A DNA stretch of 64,000 nt from assembly GCF_033343995.1 (NCBI RefSeq), contig NZ_CP137573.1, positions 6,419,001 through 6,483,000 of the forward strand, written 5' to 3'. Made by a program: the position numbers and the translations under genes. The notes under the pieces were generated by a model. That model was given only the letters and a program-made list of their open reading frames with translations, had not been told where the DNA came from and did no database searches. The DNA comes from Streptomyces sp. HUAS YS2. Lineage in GTDB: Bacteria; Actinomycetota; Actinomycetes; Streptomycetales; Streptomycetaceae. Positions 26,852 through 35,233 of the stretch are shown here, one piece after another; positions within the stretch are counted from its first letter, which is position 1, and each line of letters starts with the position of its first letter.

Positions 26852-27739
26852 ATGTCCGAACCGACCGGTGCCGCCCGCCGACGCGGGCCCTTCAAGGTCG
26901 GGGACCAGGTTCAGCTGACCGACCCCAAGGGCCGTCACTACACGTTCACGCTCGAAGAGGGAAAGAACTTCCACACCCACAAGGGTTCTTTCCCGCACGA
27001 CGAACTGATCGGCGCCCCCGAGGGCAGCGTTGTCCGCACCACCGGAAACGTCGCCTACCTCGCGCTGCGCCCCCTGCTCCCCGACTACGTCCTGTCCATG
27101 CCCCGCGGCGCCGCCGTGGTCTACCCGAAGGACGCGGGGCAGATCCTGGCCTTCGCCGACATCTTCCCCGGCGCACGCGTCGTCGAAGCGGGCGTGGGCT
27201 CCGGATCGCTCAGCAGCTTCCTGCTCCGCGCCATCGGCGACAGCGGCATGCTGCACTCCTACGAGCGCCGTGAGGACTTCGCGGAGATCGCCAAGGGCAA
27301 CGTCGAGCGCTACTTCGGCGGCCCGCACCCCGCCTGGCAGCTCACCGTCGGCGACCTCCAGGACAACCTGTCCGACACCGACGTCGACCGCGTCATCCTC
27401 GACATGCTCGCCCCGTGGGAGTGCCTGGAGGCCGTCTCCAAGGCCCTCGTCCCCGGCGGCATCCTCTGCTGCTACGTGGCGACCACGACCCAGCTCGCGC
27501 GCACCGTGGAGTCCATCCGCGAGTTCGGCTGCTACGCCGAGCCGCAGCCCTGGGAATCCATGATCCGCAACTGGCACGTCGAGGGCCTGGCCGTCCGCCC
27601 GGACCACCGGATGATCGGCCACACCGGCTTCCTCGTCACCGCCCGCCGCCTCGCGGACGGCGTCGAGCCGCCCATGCGCCGCCGCCGCCCCGCCAAGGGC
27701 GCCTACGGCGACGACTACGAAGGCCCCAACAAGGGCTGA
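26852..27739 (+). CDS. trmI: tRNA (adenine-58-N1)-methyltransferase
   Basis: TrmI makes m1A58 in the T-loop of tRNA with S-adenosylmethionine. The 295-residue protein has the small N-terminal beta domain and the Rossmann methyltransferase domain with motif I VVEAGVGSGSLS and the motif IV region DRVILDMLAPWECL. In actinobacteria this gene often lies next to arc and the proteasome locus, as it does here. There is no ribosome site before the ATG; a -10-like TACTCT (26840-26845) ends six bases before it, so a leaderless transcript within the end of the protease gene is likely in addition to read-through. Confidence 0.94.
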   Translation: MSEPTGAARRRGPFKVGDQVQLTDPKGRHYTFTLEEGKNFHTHKGSFPHDELIGAPEGSVVRTTGNVAYLALRPLLPDYVLSMPRGAAVVYPKDAGQILAFADIFPGARVVEAGVGSGSLSSFLLRAIGDSGMLHSYERREDFAEIAKGNVERYFGGPHPAWQLTVGDLQDNLSDTDVDRVILDMLAPWECLEAVSKALVPGGILCCYVATTTQLARTVESIREFGCYAEPQPWESMIRNWHVEGLAVRPDHRMIGHTGFLVTARRLADGVEPPMRRRRPAKGAYGDDYEGPNKG

Positions 27740-27790
27740 CGCCTCACCCCCGCCGAGGCCGCCGCCGCGGCCGGAGCTCCAACACCCACA

Positions 27791-27855
27791 ACGTGACGGC
27801 GCGGCCGTCGAGTTCGCCGCCCCACGGCGGGAACTCGACGGCCGCGCCGCCACGT
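27791..27855 (+). terminator. Very long GC-rich hairpin after trmI
   Basis: A perfect 19-bp stem (27797-27815 with 27831-27849) is extended after one mismatch by ACGTG/CACGT (27791-27795 with 27851-27855). The loop is 15 bases. It is a likely terminator or RNA-stabilising end. Confidence 0.8.
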
Positions 27856-27965
27856 TCACCCAGGGGCGCCCGCGCACTCCGCGCACCCCGCCTGTTCCGC
27901 CCTCCTGTGACGTGTGGCACGATGCTGGCCACTCCCGCCGCACCACCCCACAGGAGACTCCTCGC

Positions 27966-28532
27966 GTGCAGCCCGCCGCCCTCCCGGACCTCGCGCACAC
28001 CCACGCCCGCCCCGTGCACTGGCTCGCCACCGCCGCCGCGATGGCCGCCGTCGTCGCCGCGGCCGGACTGCTCCAGCCCGACGCCGCCACCGCCACCAGC
28101 GCGCGCGGACCCCAGGCGGCCCCGCAGCCCGCACCGGACGCGACGAAGGCCACGTACCCCCTGGAGTGCGGGGGAGGGCCCAGCAAGGTGGCCAGACAGA
28201 CCACCGGAGACCTCGACGGCGACGGCAACCCCGAAACGGTCGCCGTCGCCCACTGCGACGCCGGATCGGGCACCCCGCCCAGCGGGATCTACGTCCTGAC
28301 CCGCGGCAAGGACGGCGCCGCCCGCGTCGTCGCCACCCTCGTCGAGCCCGCCGGCCGGCAGAGCGTGCAGACGCTCGCCGTCCGTGACGGCGTCGTCACC
28401 GCCACGCTCCTCGGCTACTCGTCCGCCGACGTCCCCGGCTGCTGCCCCGACCTCAAGGAGAGCGCCGAATGGCGATGGGAGAGCGGCACGTTCGTCCGCA
28501 CCTCCGCCGCCGCGGCAGCGCAGAGCGTCTGA
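27966..28532 (+). CDS. Exported protein of unknown function with a DxDGDGxxE segment
   Basis: The 188-residue protein has an N-terminal hydrophobic segment (about 20-42, PVHWLATAAAMAAVVAAAGLL) that is a signal peptide or anchor, then a linker rich in Ala, Pro and Gln. The outer domain has GDLDGDGNPETVAVAHC, which resembles a Ca2+-binding FG-GAP/EF-like loop, and three more cysteines (Cys in LECGGG and the pair GCCPDL) that could form disulphides. I do not recognise a family with a known function. The GTG at 27966 follows AGGAGA. It is convergent with the ferredoxin gene, whose stop lies four bases away. Confidence 0.75.
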   Translation: MQPAALPDLAHTHARPVHWLATAAAMAAVVAAAGLLQPDAATATSARGPQAAPQPAPDATKATYPLECGGGPSKVARQTTGDLDGDGNPETVAVAHCDAGSGTPPSGIYVLTRGKDGAARVVATLVEPAGRQSVQTLAVRDGVVTATLLGYSSADVPGCCPDLKESAEWRWESGTFVRTSAAAAAQSV

Positions 28533-28536
28533 CGCG

Positions 28537-28848
28537 TCACTCGGCGTCGGGGCCGTACACCTCGACGCCGTCGGCGACCCGCCGCACATGGATGCAGTCG
28601 CCCGGGCACTCCTTCGCCGAGTCCACCACGTCCTGCAGGAGCGGCAACGGCACCGGGGTCGTCGCCCCCACGTCCTGAAGCAGCTCGTCGTCCGCACTCT
28701 TCACGTACGCCAGGCCGTCGATGTCCAGCTCGAAGACCTCCGGCGCGTACTGCGCACAGATCCCGTCCCCGGTGCACAGGTCCTGATCGATCCAGACCTC
28801 CAGCGCCTCTGCGGCCCCCGTGGACTGTGCCTCGTGCTGCACGGTCAT
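28537..28848 (-). CDS. 3Fe-4S type ferredoxin (cytochrome P450-type)
   Basis: The 103-residue acidic protein has cysteines spaced as CTGDGIC and later ECPGDCI; this matches the single-cluster ferredoxins of Streptomyces that pass electrons to P450 enzymes, where a missing second cysteine in the first motif gives a 3Fe-4S cluster. It is longer than the usual 60-70 residues because of an N-terminal extension and an insert before the last motif. The ATG at 28848 has AGGAG 5 bases upstream. No P450 is adjacent; the nearest one in the window is 19 kb away, so the pairing is open. Confidence 0.87.
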   Translation of the reverse strand: MTVQHEAQSTGAAEALEVWIDQDLCTGDGICAQYAPEVFELDIDGLAYVKSADDELLQDVGATTPVPLPLLQDVVDSAKECPGDCIHVRRVADGVEVYGPDAE

Positions 28849-29103
28849 ATCTCCTGCCGTTTCCTGCGTCCGCTGAAGCATTCTGAAGTAAGTCGGGCCA
28901 CCCCTGACGGGTGTTGACCACCGACGACGATACAACCGCCCGCTTTCCGATGTTTGATGGGTGGGTATTCCCCTGGCGTGAGGGGAAGCGCAAGGGTGAA
29001 GATCGGACACGCCCCGACAGTCTTTGTGATCTAGGGGTTTCAATCATCACCCACGCAGGTAGGGTCAGGAAGCGTCCAGCTCCCCTTGGAGGAGGTGAGG
29101 ACC

Positions 29104-30870
29104 GTGGCAGCCCACGACGACGACATCAACCGCGGCATCCGGCCGGGGCGGGGGTCTGAAGACCCCGCCGGCCAGGTTGCCTATCTCGAGCAGGAAATCG
29201 CCGTCCTGCGCCGCAAGCTCGCCGACTCTCCGCGACACACGAGGATTCTCGAAGAGCGGATCGTCGAGCTGCAGACAAACCTGGCCGGCGTGTCCGCCCA
29301 GAACGAGCGACTCGCCAACACACTCCGTGAGGCCCGCGACCAGATCGTGGCCCTCAAGGAAGAAGTCGACCGGCTCGCACAGCCCCCGGCCGGCTTCGGG
29401 GTCTTCCTGCAGGCCAACGACGACGGCACCTGCGACATCTTCACCGGCGGCCGCAAGCTCCGGGTGAACGTCAGCCCCAGCGTCGAGCTCGACGAGCTCC
29501 GGCGCGGCCAGGAAGTCATGCTCAACGAGGCGCTCAACGTGGTCGAGGCCATGGAGTTCGAGCGCGCCGGGGACATCGTCACCCTCAAGGAGATCCTCGA
29601 GGACGGCGAGCGAGCCCTGGTCATCGGGCACACCGACGAGGAACGAGTGGTACGGCTCGCGGACACCCTGCTGGACGCCACCATCCGTCCCGGCGACGCC
29701 CTCCTGCTCGAACCCCGCTCCGGCTACGTCTACGAGGTCATCCCGAAGAGCGAGGTCGAAGAACTCGTCCTCGAAGAGGTCCCCGACGTCGACTACGACA
29801 AGATCGGCGGCCTCGGCGGCCAGATCGAGATGATCCGGGACGCCGTCGAGCTCCCCTACCTCTACCCCGACCTCTTCAAGGAGCACGAGCTCCGCCCGCC
29901 CAAGGGAATCCTCCTCTACGGGCCCCCCGGCTGCGGCAAGACGCTGATCGCGAAGGCCGTCGCCAACTCCCTTGCCAAGAAGGTCGCCGAAGTCACCGGC
30001 CAGCCCGCCGGAAAGTCGTACTTCCTCAACATCAAGGGCCCCGAACTCCTCAACAAGTACGTCGGCGAGACCGAGCGGCACATCCGCCTCGTCTTCCAGC
30101 GTGCCCGCGAGAAGGCGAGCGAAGGCACCCCCGTCATCGTCTTCTTCGACGAGATGGAATCCCTCTTCCGCACCCGCGGATCCGGAGTCAGCTCGGACGT
30201 CGAGAACACCATCGTCCCCCAGCTGCTCGCCGAGATCGACGGCGTGGAAGGCCTGGAGAACGTCATCGTCATCGGCGCCTCCAACCGCGAGGACATGATC
30301 GACCCCGCGATCCTGCGCCCCGGCCGGCTCGACGTGAAGATCAAGATCGAGCGTCCGGACGCCGAGGCCGCCAAGGACATCTTCGCCAAGTACCTCACCG
30401 CCTCCCTGCCCCTGCACGCCGACGACCTCACCGAACACGGCGGCTCGAAGGAAGCCGCCGCGAACGGAATGATCCAGTCGGTCGTGGAGCAGATGTACGC
30501 CGAATCCGAGGAAAACCGCTTCCTCGAAGTCACGTACGCCAACGGCGACAAGGAAGTCCTCTACTTCAAGGACTTCAACTCCGGAGCGATGATCCAGAAC
30601 ATCGTCGACCGGGCCAAGAAGATGGCCATCAAGGCCTTCCTCGACCACAACCAGAAGGGCCTCCGGGTCTCCCACCTCCTCCAGGCATGCGTGGACGAGT
30701 TCAAGGAGAACGAGGACCTCCCGAACACCACCAACCCCGACGACTGGGCCCGGATCTCCGGAAAGAAGGGCGAGCGGATCGTCTTCATCCGCACCCTCGT
30801 CACCGGAAAGCAGGGCGCGGACACCGGACGCTCCATCGACACGGTGGCCAACACCGGTCAGTACCTCTAG
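29104..30870 (+). CDS. arc: Proteasome-associated AAA ATPase ARC (Mpa)
   Basis: ARC forms a hexamer that recognises pupylated proteins, unfolds them and feeds them to the 20S proteasome. The 588-residue protein has an N-terminal coiled coil (about 20-80), which binds Pup, a double OB region (85-230) and one AAA domain with Walker A G273PPGCGKT280 and Walker B Asp349-Glu350 (FFDEMESLF). It ends in GQYL, the conserved penultimate-Tyr tail that docks into the alpha ring. The GTG at 29104 follows GGAGGAGGTGAGG closely. It opens the arc-dop-pup-prcBA cluster. Confidence 0.97.
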   Translation: MAAHDDDINRGIRPGRGSEDPAGQVAYLEQEIAVLRRKLADSPRHTRILEERIVELQTNLAGVSAQNERLANTLREARDQIVALKEEVDRLAQPPAGFGVFLQANDDGTCDIFTGGRKLRVNVSPSVELDELRRGQEVMLNEALNVVEAMEFERAGDIVTLKEILEDGERALVIGHTDEERVVRLADTLLDATIRPGDALLLEPRSGYVYEVIPKSEVEELVLEEVPDVDYDKIGGLGGQIEMIRDAVELPYLYPDLFKEHELRPPKGILLYGPPGCGKTLIAKAVANSLAKKVAEVTGQPAGKSYFLNIKGPELLNKYVGETERHIRLVFQRAREKASEGTPVIVFFDEMESLFRTRGSGVSSDVENTIVPQLLAEIDGVEGLENVIVIGASNREDMIDPAILRPGRLDVKIKIERPDAEAAKDIFAKYLTASLPLHADDLTEHGGSKEAAANGMIQSVVEQMYAESEENRFLEVTYANGDKEVLYFKDFNSGAMIQNIVDRAKKMAIKAFLDHNQKGLRVSHLLQACVDEFKENEDLPNTTNPDDWARISGKKGERIVFIRTLVTGKQGADTGRSIDTVANTGQYL

Positions 30871-30879
30871 AACGCCGGC

Positions 30880-30915
30880 CGGCTGCGGATGTCCGGAGAC
30901 GGACATCCGCAGCCG
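30880..30915 (+). terminator. Terminator after arc
   Basis: A perfect 16-bp stem (30880-30895 with 30900-30915) with a GAGA loop lies just after the arc stop. arc and dop are thus probably separate transcripts, at least in part. Confidence 0.85.
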
Positions 30916-31034
30916 TCGCATTCCACCCCAGCAAAACACGAAACGATCTCCCCACCGGCGCGGAGTCGCTCTAGGCTCGTCGGTACTTGTTGCGCCGTTC
31001 CCGGACAGGAACGCCGCCGGGCAAGGAGGGCCGC

Positions 31035-32546
31035 ATGACCGTACGGCGAGTAATGGGCATCGAGACGGAGTACGGGATCTCCGTCCCCGGACACCCCAAC
31101 GCCAATGCCATGCTCACCTCGTCCCAGATCGTCAACGCCTACGCGGCGGCGATGCACCGGGCGCGCCGCGCCCGCTGGGATTTCGAGGAGGAGAACCCGC
31201 TGCGGGACGCCCGCGGCTTCGACCTCGCCCGCGAGGCCGCCGACTCCAGCCAGCTGACCGACGAGGACATCGGCCTCGCCAACGTGATCCTCACCAACGG
31301 AGCCCGGCTCTACGTGGACCACGCACACCCCGAATACAGCGCCCCCGAGGTCACCAACCCCCGGGACGCCGTGCTCTGGGACAAGGCCGGCGAACGGATC
31401 ATGGCGGAGGCCGCCGAACGCGCCGCCCAGCTCCCCGGCGCCCAGCCGATCCACCTCTACAAGAACAACACCGACAACAAGGGCGCCTCCTACGGCACGC
31501 ACGAGAACTACCTGATGAAACGGGAGACCCCGTTCTCGGACATCGTGCGCCACCTGACCCCGTTCTTCGTCTCCCGCCAGGTCGTCACCGGCGCCGGCCG
31601 CGTCGGCATCGGCCAGGACGGGCGCGAGAACGGCTTCCAGATCAGCCAGCGCGCGGACTACTTCGAGGTCGAGGTCGGCCTCGAGACCACCCTGAAGCGC
31701 CCCATCATCAACACCCGGGACGAACCGCACGCCGACGCCGAGAAGTACCGCCGGCTGCACGTGATCATCGGCGACGCGAACCTCTCGGAGATCTCCACCT
31801 ACCTCAAGCTCGGCACGACCGCCCTGGTCCTGTCGATGATCGAGGACTCCTTCATCAACGTCGACCTGGCCGTGGACCAGCCCGTCCGCACGCTCCACCA
31901 GGTCTCCCACGACCCGAGCCTCCAGCACCTGATCACGCTCCGCAGCGGCCGGACACTCACCGCGGTCCAGCTCCAGATGGAGTACTTCGAGCTGGCCAGG
32001 AAGTACGTCGAGGAGCGCTACGGAGCCGACGCCGATGAGCAGACCAAGGACGTCCTGGTCCGCTGGGAGGACACGCTCAACCGGCTGGAGAACGACCCCA
32101 TGAGCCTGGCCGGCGAGCTGGACTGGATCGCCAAGCGCGAGCTCATGGAGGGCTACCGCCGGCGTGACGGCCTCGACTGGGACGCCGCCCGGCTGCACCT
32201 CGTCGACCTCCAGTACGCCGACGTACGCCCCGAGAAGGGCCTGTACAACCGTCTGGTGGCCCGCGGGCGCATGAAGCGGCTCCTGACCGAGGACGCGGTC
32301 GAGAGGGCCGAGGCGAAGCCTCCGGAGGACACCAGGGCGTACTTCCGCGGCCGCTGCCTGGAGCAGTACGCGGACGACGTCGCCGCGGCCTCCTGGGACT
32401 CGGTGATCTTCGACCTGCCCGGCCGTGACTCGCTCCAGCGAGTCCCGACCCTGGAACCCCTCCGGGGTACCAGGAACCACGTCAAGGAACTCCTGGACCG
32501 GTGCCGCACTGCGGAGGAACTGGTCCGCGTCCTCTCCGGAAACTGA
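31035..32546 (+). CDS. dop: Deamidase/depupylase of Pup
   Basis: Dop removes Pup from substrates and, where Pup ends in Gln, converts it to Glu. The 503-residue protein belongs to the glutamine-synthetase-like carboxylate-amine ligase fold. It has the metal-binding Glu10/Glu12 (MGIETEYG), the Dop-specific loop (about 35-80) that PafA lacks, and the catalytic Asp95 (RLYVDHAHPEY). Downstream it shares TRDEPHADAEKYRRLHVI with PafA. The ATG at 31035 has AGGAGG upstream. Since Pup here already ends in Glu, depupylation would be the main role. Confidence 0.96.
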   Translation: MTVRRVMGIETEYGISVPGHPNANAMLTSSQIVNAYAAAMHRARRARWDFEEENPLRDARGFDLAREAADSSQLTDEDIGLANVILTNGARLYVDHAHPEYSAPEVTNPRDAVLWDKAGERIMAEAAERAAQLPGAQPIHLYKNNTDNKGASYGTHENYLMKRETPFSDIVRHLTPFFVSRQVVTGAGRVGIGQDGRENGFQISQRADYFEVEVGLETTLKRPIINTRDEPHADAEKYRRLHVIIGDANLSEISTYLKLGTTALVLSMIEDSFINVDLAVDQPVRTLHQVSHDPSLQHLITLRSGRTLTAVQLQMEYFELARKYVEERYGADADEQTKDVLVRWEDTLNRLENDPMSLAGELDWIAKRELMEGYRRRDGLDWDAARLHLVDLQYADVRPEKGLYNRLVARGRMKRLLTEDAVERAEAKPPEDTRAYFRGRCLEQYADDVAAASWDSVIFDLPGRDSLQRVPTLEPLRGTRNHVKELLDRCRTAEELVRVLSGN

Positions 32547-32639
32547 GCAGGGCCTGAGCACGGCTGAAAGCTCCCCGAAAAGGGAATCATGGAAGTGACC
32601 CCCGGAAGCTGCGCGAGACGTCGCACGAACCGGGGGCCG

Positions 32640-32662
32640 ATGTCGGACCCGGCTTGTAGGGT
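32640..32662 (+). promoter_or_regulatory. PafBC/RecA-NDp-like promoter of pup
   Basis: ATGTCG followed after exactly 11 bases by TAGGGT fits the spacing and core (TGTCR ... TAnnnT) of LexA-independent DNA-damage promoters. The gtg part is not kept. It lies 52 bases before the pup start. Confidence 0.5.
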
Positions 32663-32713
32663 CTGATCTTGAGAGTCTCAACCGAGCGGGCCGATTCGAG
32701 CGGGGTGAGGGAA

Positions 32714-32926
32714 ATGGCGACCAAGGACACCGGCGGCGGACAGCAGAAGGCGACGCGTTCCACCGAGGAAGTCGAGGAGACCACCACGGAGGAGAGCTCC
32801 GACCTCAAGGAACGCCAGGAGAAGCTGAGCGACGACGTCGACTCGGTACTGGACGAAATCGATGATGTGCTCGAGGAGAACGCCGAGGATTTCGTGCGGT
32901 CCTTCGTTCAGAAAGGTGGGGAGTGA
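32714..32926 (+). CDS. pup: Prokaryotic ubiquitin-like protein Pup, ending in Gly-Gly-Glu
   Basis: Pup is the protein tag that PafA attaches to lysines to send proteins to ARC-proteasome. This 70-residue acidic, mostly disordered protein has the conserved C-terminal half (LKERQEKLSDDVDSVLDEID and DFVRSFVQKGGE), which forms a helix on the ARC coiled coil. The last codon before the stop is GAG, so the C-terminal residue is Glu70 and not Gln; the ligatable form is made directly. The ATG at 32714 follows GGTGAGGG. The endonuclease VII gene starts 24 bases after its stop, so pup is translated from the head of a probable pup-endoVII-prcB-prcA operon. Confidence 0.97.
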   Translation: MATKDTGGGQQKATRSTEEVEETTTEESSDLKERQEKLSDDVDSVLDEIDDVLEENAEDFVRSFVQKGGE

Positions 32927-32950
32927 TTTCACCTTAGATTCGAAGGTGAA

Positions 32951-33556
32951 ATGACCGAGGAGGGGGCGTTGTCGGAAGCCGTCAAGCGGTGCAGTCGGTG
33001 TGGCGAGACGAAGCCGCGTGAGGCTTTCGCCAGTAACAAGGCCGTGCAGGACGGCCTGCAGTGTTACTGCAGGCCGTGCGCAGCCGAATATCACCAGCAG
33101 AGGCAGATCGCCAAGGGAAAGAACGTGCGGCCGAGGGTGGAAGTGCCTGCCGGGCACAAATACTGTCGGCGGTGCGGCGAGACCAAGCCCCATTCCGAGT
33201 GGGACCGCAACAGGACCGCATCGGATGGCTTGTCGACGCGATGCAAGGCGTGCCGGGCGATCGAAGGGCGGGCTAACCACCTTAAGCGGGCGTACGGCAT
33301 CACCGAGGCCGAGCGCGACGAGATGATCAAGGAGCAGATGGGCATCTGCTCGATCTGTCTGGCTGCGCCCGCCGTGCATGTGGATCATTGTCACGAGACG
33401 GGTAGGGTCCGTGGCGTACTGTGCTTCAACTGCAATTCGGCCATCGGCAAGTTGGGAGACGATCCCGACACCCTTCGTCGGGCCATCTCATATCTGGAGG
33501 GACACGCGTGGAAGCCAACACTCGTAGCACCGGGCGTCTACCAGCTGCCTTCCTGA
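32951..33556 (+). CDS. Endonuclease VII (HNH) domain protein with duplicated zinc motifs
   Basis: The 201-residue protein ends in a recombination endonuclease VII/HNH domain (about 110-185) with VDHCHETGRVRGVLCFNCN and paired CxxC zinc ligands. The N-terminal half is a tandem duplication: RCSRCGETKPREAF...CRPC and YCRRCGETKPHSEW...CKAC, each a zinc knuckle. Phage T4 endonuclease VII resolves DNA junctions; a host function here is not known. It lies between pup and prcB, 24 bases after pup, and its last 49 bases overlap the prcB start in another frame, so the two are coupled. Codon use is visibly less GC-rich (AAA, AAT, TGT, CAT codons) than its neighbours, suggesting transfer in the past. The same arrangement is known in other streptomycetes. 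Confidence 0.9.
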   Translation: MTEEGALSEAVKRCSRCGETKPREAFASNKAVQDGLQCYCRPCAAEYHQQRQIAKGKNVRPRVEVPAGHKYCRRCGETKPHSEWDRNRTASDGLSTRCKACRAIEGRANHLKRAYGITEAERDEMIKEQMGICSICLAAPAVHVDHCHETGRVRGVLCFNCNSAIGKLGDDPDTLRRAISYLEGHAWKPTLVAPGVYQLPS

Positions 33557-34347
33557 CGCCGGGCTCGTCCTCGTTCATGGACTTCCTGTCCGCGCACTCG
33601 CCGGACCTGCTCCCGGGGAACCGGAAGCTGCCCGACGGGATCGTCGAGGCGCCGCACGGCACGACCATCGTCGCGACCACCTTCCCCGGCGGCGTGGTGC
33701 TCGCCGGTGACCGGCGGGCGACGATGGGGAACATGATCGCGCAGCGCGACATCGAGAAGGTCTTCCCGGCCGACGAGTACTCGGCCGTGGGCATCGCCGG
33801 CACCGCCGGCCTCGCCGTGGAGATGGTGAAGCTCTTCCAGCTGGAGCTGGAGCACTTCGAGAAGGTCGAAGGCGCCCAGCTCTCCCTGGAGGGCAAGGCC
33901 AACCGGCTCTCCACGATGATCCGGAGCAACCTCGGCATGGCCATGCAGGGCCTGGCCGTGGTGCCTCTGTTCGCGGGCTACGACCTGGACCGCGAGCGGG
34001 GCCGGATCTTCTCGTACGACGTCACCGGCGGCCGCTCCGAGGAGCACGGCTACGCGGCCACCGGTTCCGGTTCCCTGTTCGCGCGGGGTTCCATGAAGAA
34101 GCTCTACCGCGACGATCTGACGGAGCAGCAGGCGACGACCCTGGTCGTGCAGGCGCTGTACGACGCGGCGGACGACGACTCGGCGACCGGTGGTCCGGAT
34201 GTGGCCCGCCGGATCTATCCGATCGTCACCGTGATCACCGAGGACGGCTTCCGCCGGGTCTCCGACACCGAGTCGTCGGAGATCGCGCGCTCGATCCTGG
34301 AGCGCCGTCTCGAACAGCCCGACGGCCCGCGCGCGGCCCTGCTCTGA
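33508..34347 (+). CDS. prcB: 20S proteasome beta subunit
   Basis: PrcB forms the two inner rings of the 20S proteasome and carries the proteolytic site. The 279-residue precursor has a 51-residue propeptide; cleavage at HG|TT would expose the catalytic Thr52. The mature part has TTIVATTFPGGVVLAGDRRAT, with the conserved Asp and Lys-type environment further on, and GTAG and SGS segments. The GTG at 33508 has GGAGGGACAC upstream and lies inside the 3' end of the endonuclease VII gene. prcA follows after 35 bases. Confidence 0.97.
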   Translation: MEANTRSTGRLPAAFLTPGSSSFMDFLSAHSPDLLPGNRKLPDGIVEAPHGTTIVATTFPGGVVLAGDRRATMGNMIAQRDIEKVFPADEYSAVGIAGTAGLAVEMVKLFQLELEHFEKVEGAQLSLEGKANRLSTMIRSNLGMAMQGLAVVPLFAGYDLDRERGRIFSYDVTGGRSEEHGYAATGSGSLFARGSMKKLYRDDLTEQQATTLVVQALYDAADDDSATGGPDVARRIYPIVTVITEDGFRRVSDTESSEIARSILERRLEQPDGPRAALL

Positions 34348-34382
34348 CTCCTTCGCCACTGACAGAAAGGGACGGGTAGCCG

Positions 34383-35147
34383 GTGTCGACTCCGTTCTAC
34401 GTCTCTCCCCAGCAGGCCATGGCCGACCGGGCGGAGTACGCCCGCAAGGGCATCGCCCGCGGCCGCAGCCTGGTCGTCCTCCAGTACACCGACGGCATCG
34501 TGTTCGTCGGTGAGAATCCGTCCCGTGCGCTGCACAAGTTCAGCGAGATCTACGACCGGATCGGCTTCGCGGCCGCCGGCAAGTACAACGAGTACGAGAA
34601 CCTGCGGATCGGCGGGGTGCGCTACGCCGATCTGCGGGGTTACACCTACGACCGCGACGACGTGACCGCGCGGGGTCTGGCGAACGTGTACGCGCAGACG
34701 CTGGGCACGATCTTCTCGAGCGCGGGCGAGAAGCCGTACGAGGTGGAGTTGGTCGTCGCCGAGGTCGGTGAGGCTCCCGACGGGGACCAGATCTACCGGC
34801 TGCCGCACGACGGTTCGATCGTGGACGAGCACGGCTCGGTCGCGGTCGGCGGCAACGCGGAGCAGATCAGCAGCTTCCTGGACCAGCGGCACCGGGACGG
34901 CATGTCGCTGGCGGAGGCGCTGAAGCTGGCGGTGCAGGCGCTGTCGCGGGACACCAACGGCAGTGAGCGGGAGATCCCCGCGGAGCGGCTGGAGGTGGCG
35001 GTCCTCGACCGTACGCGTCCGCAGCAGCGGAAGTTCAAGCGGATCGTCGGGCGGCAGTTGTCGCGTCTGCTGGAGGCGGACGACGCGGCGGTGACGAAGA
35101 CGGACGATCCGTCGGACGACATTCCCGAGGGTGACTCCGAGGAGTAG
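34383..35147 (+). CDS. prcA: 20S proteasome alpha subunit
   Basis: PrcA forms the two outer rings, which gate the pore and receive the ARC tail. The 254-residue protein has the alpha N-terminus (YVSPQQAMADRAEYARKGIARG), the GENPSRALHKFSEIYDRIGFAAAGKYNEYE core and an acidic C-terminal tail that is probably disordered. The start codon is GTG with GGGACGGGTAG upstream. It closes the pup-prcBA transcript at the terminator 35168-35213. Confidence 0.97.
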   Translation: MSTPFYVSPQQAMADRAEYARKGIARGRSLVVLQYTDGIVFVGENPSRALHKFSEIYDRIGFAAAGKYNEYENLRIGGVRYADLRGYTYDRDDVTARGLANVYAQTLGTIFSSAGEKPYEVELVVAEVGEAPDGDQIYRLPHDGSIVDEHGSVAVGGNAEQISSFLDQRHRDGMSLAEALKLAVQALSRDTNGSEREIPAERLEVAVLDRTRPQQRKFKRIVGRQLSRLLEADDAAVTKTDDPSDDIPEGDSEE

Positions 35148-35167
35148 TCCCCGGGTACGGCATGACG

Positions 35168-35213
35168 CGACGGGCCCTGCCCTTCCGCTGCGGCGGAGGG
35201 GCAGGGCCCGTCG
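35168..35213. terminator. Bidirectional terminator between prcA and the LacI gene
   Basis: A perfect 15-bp stem (35168-35182 with 35199-35213) has a loop that can itself pair (CCGC/GCGG). It serves both convergent genes. Confidence 0.85.
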
Positions 35214-35233
35214 GCGTCCGCGCGCGGTGGGGC

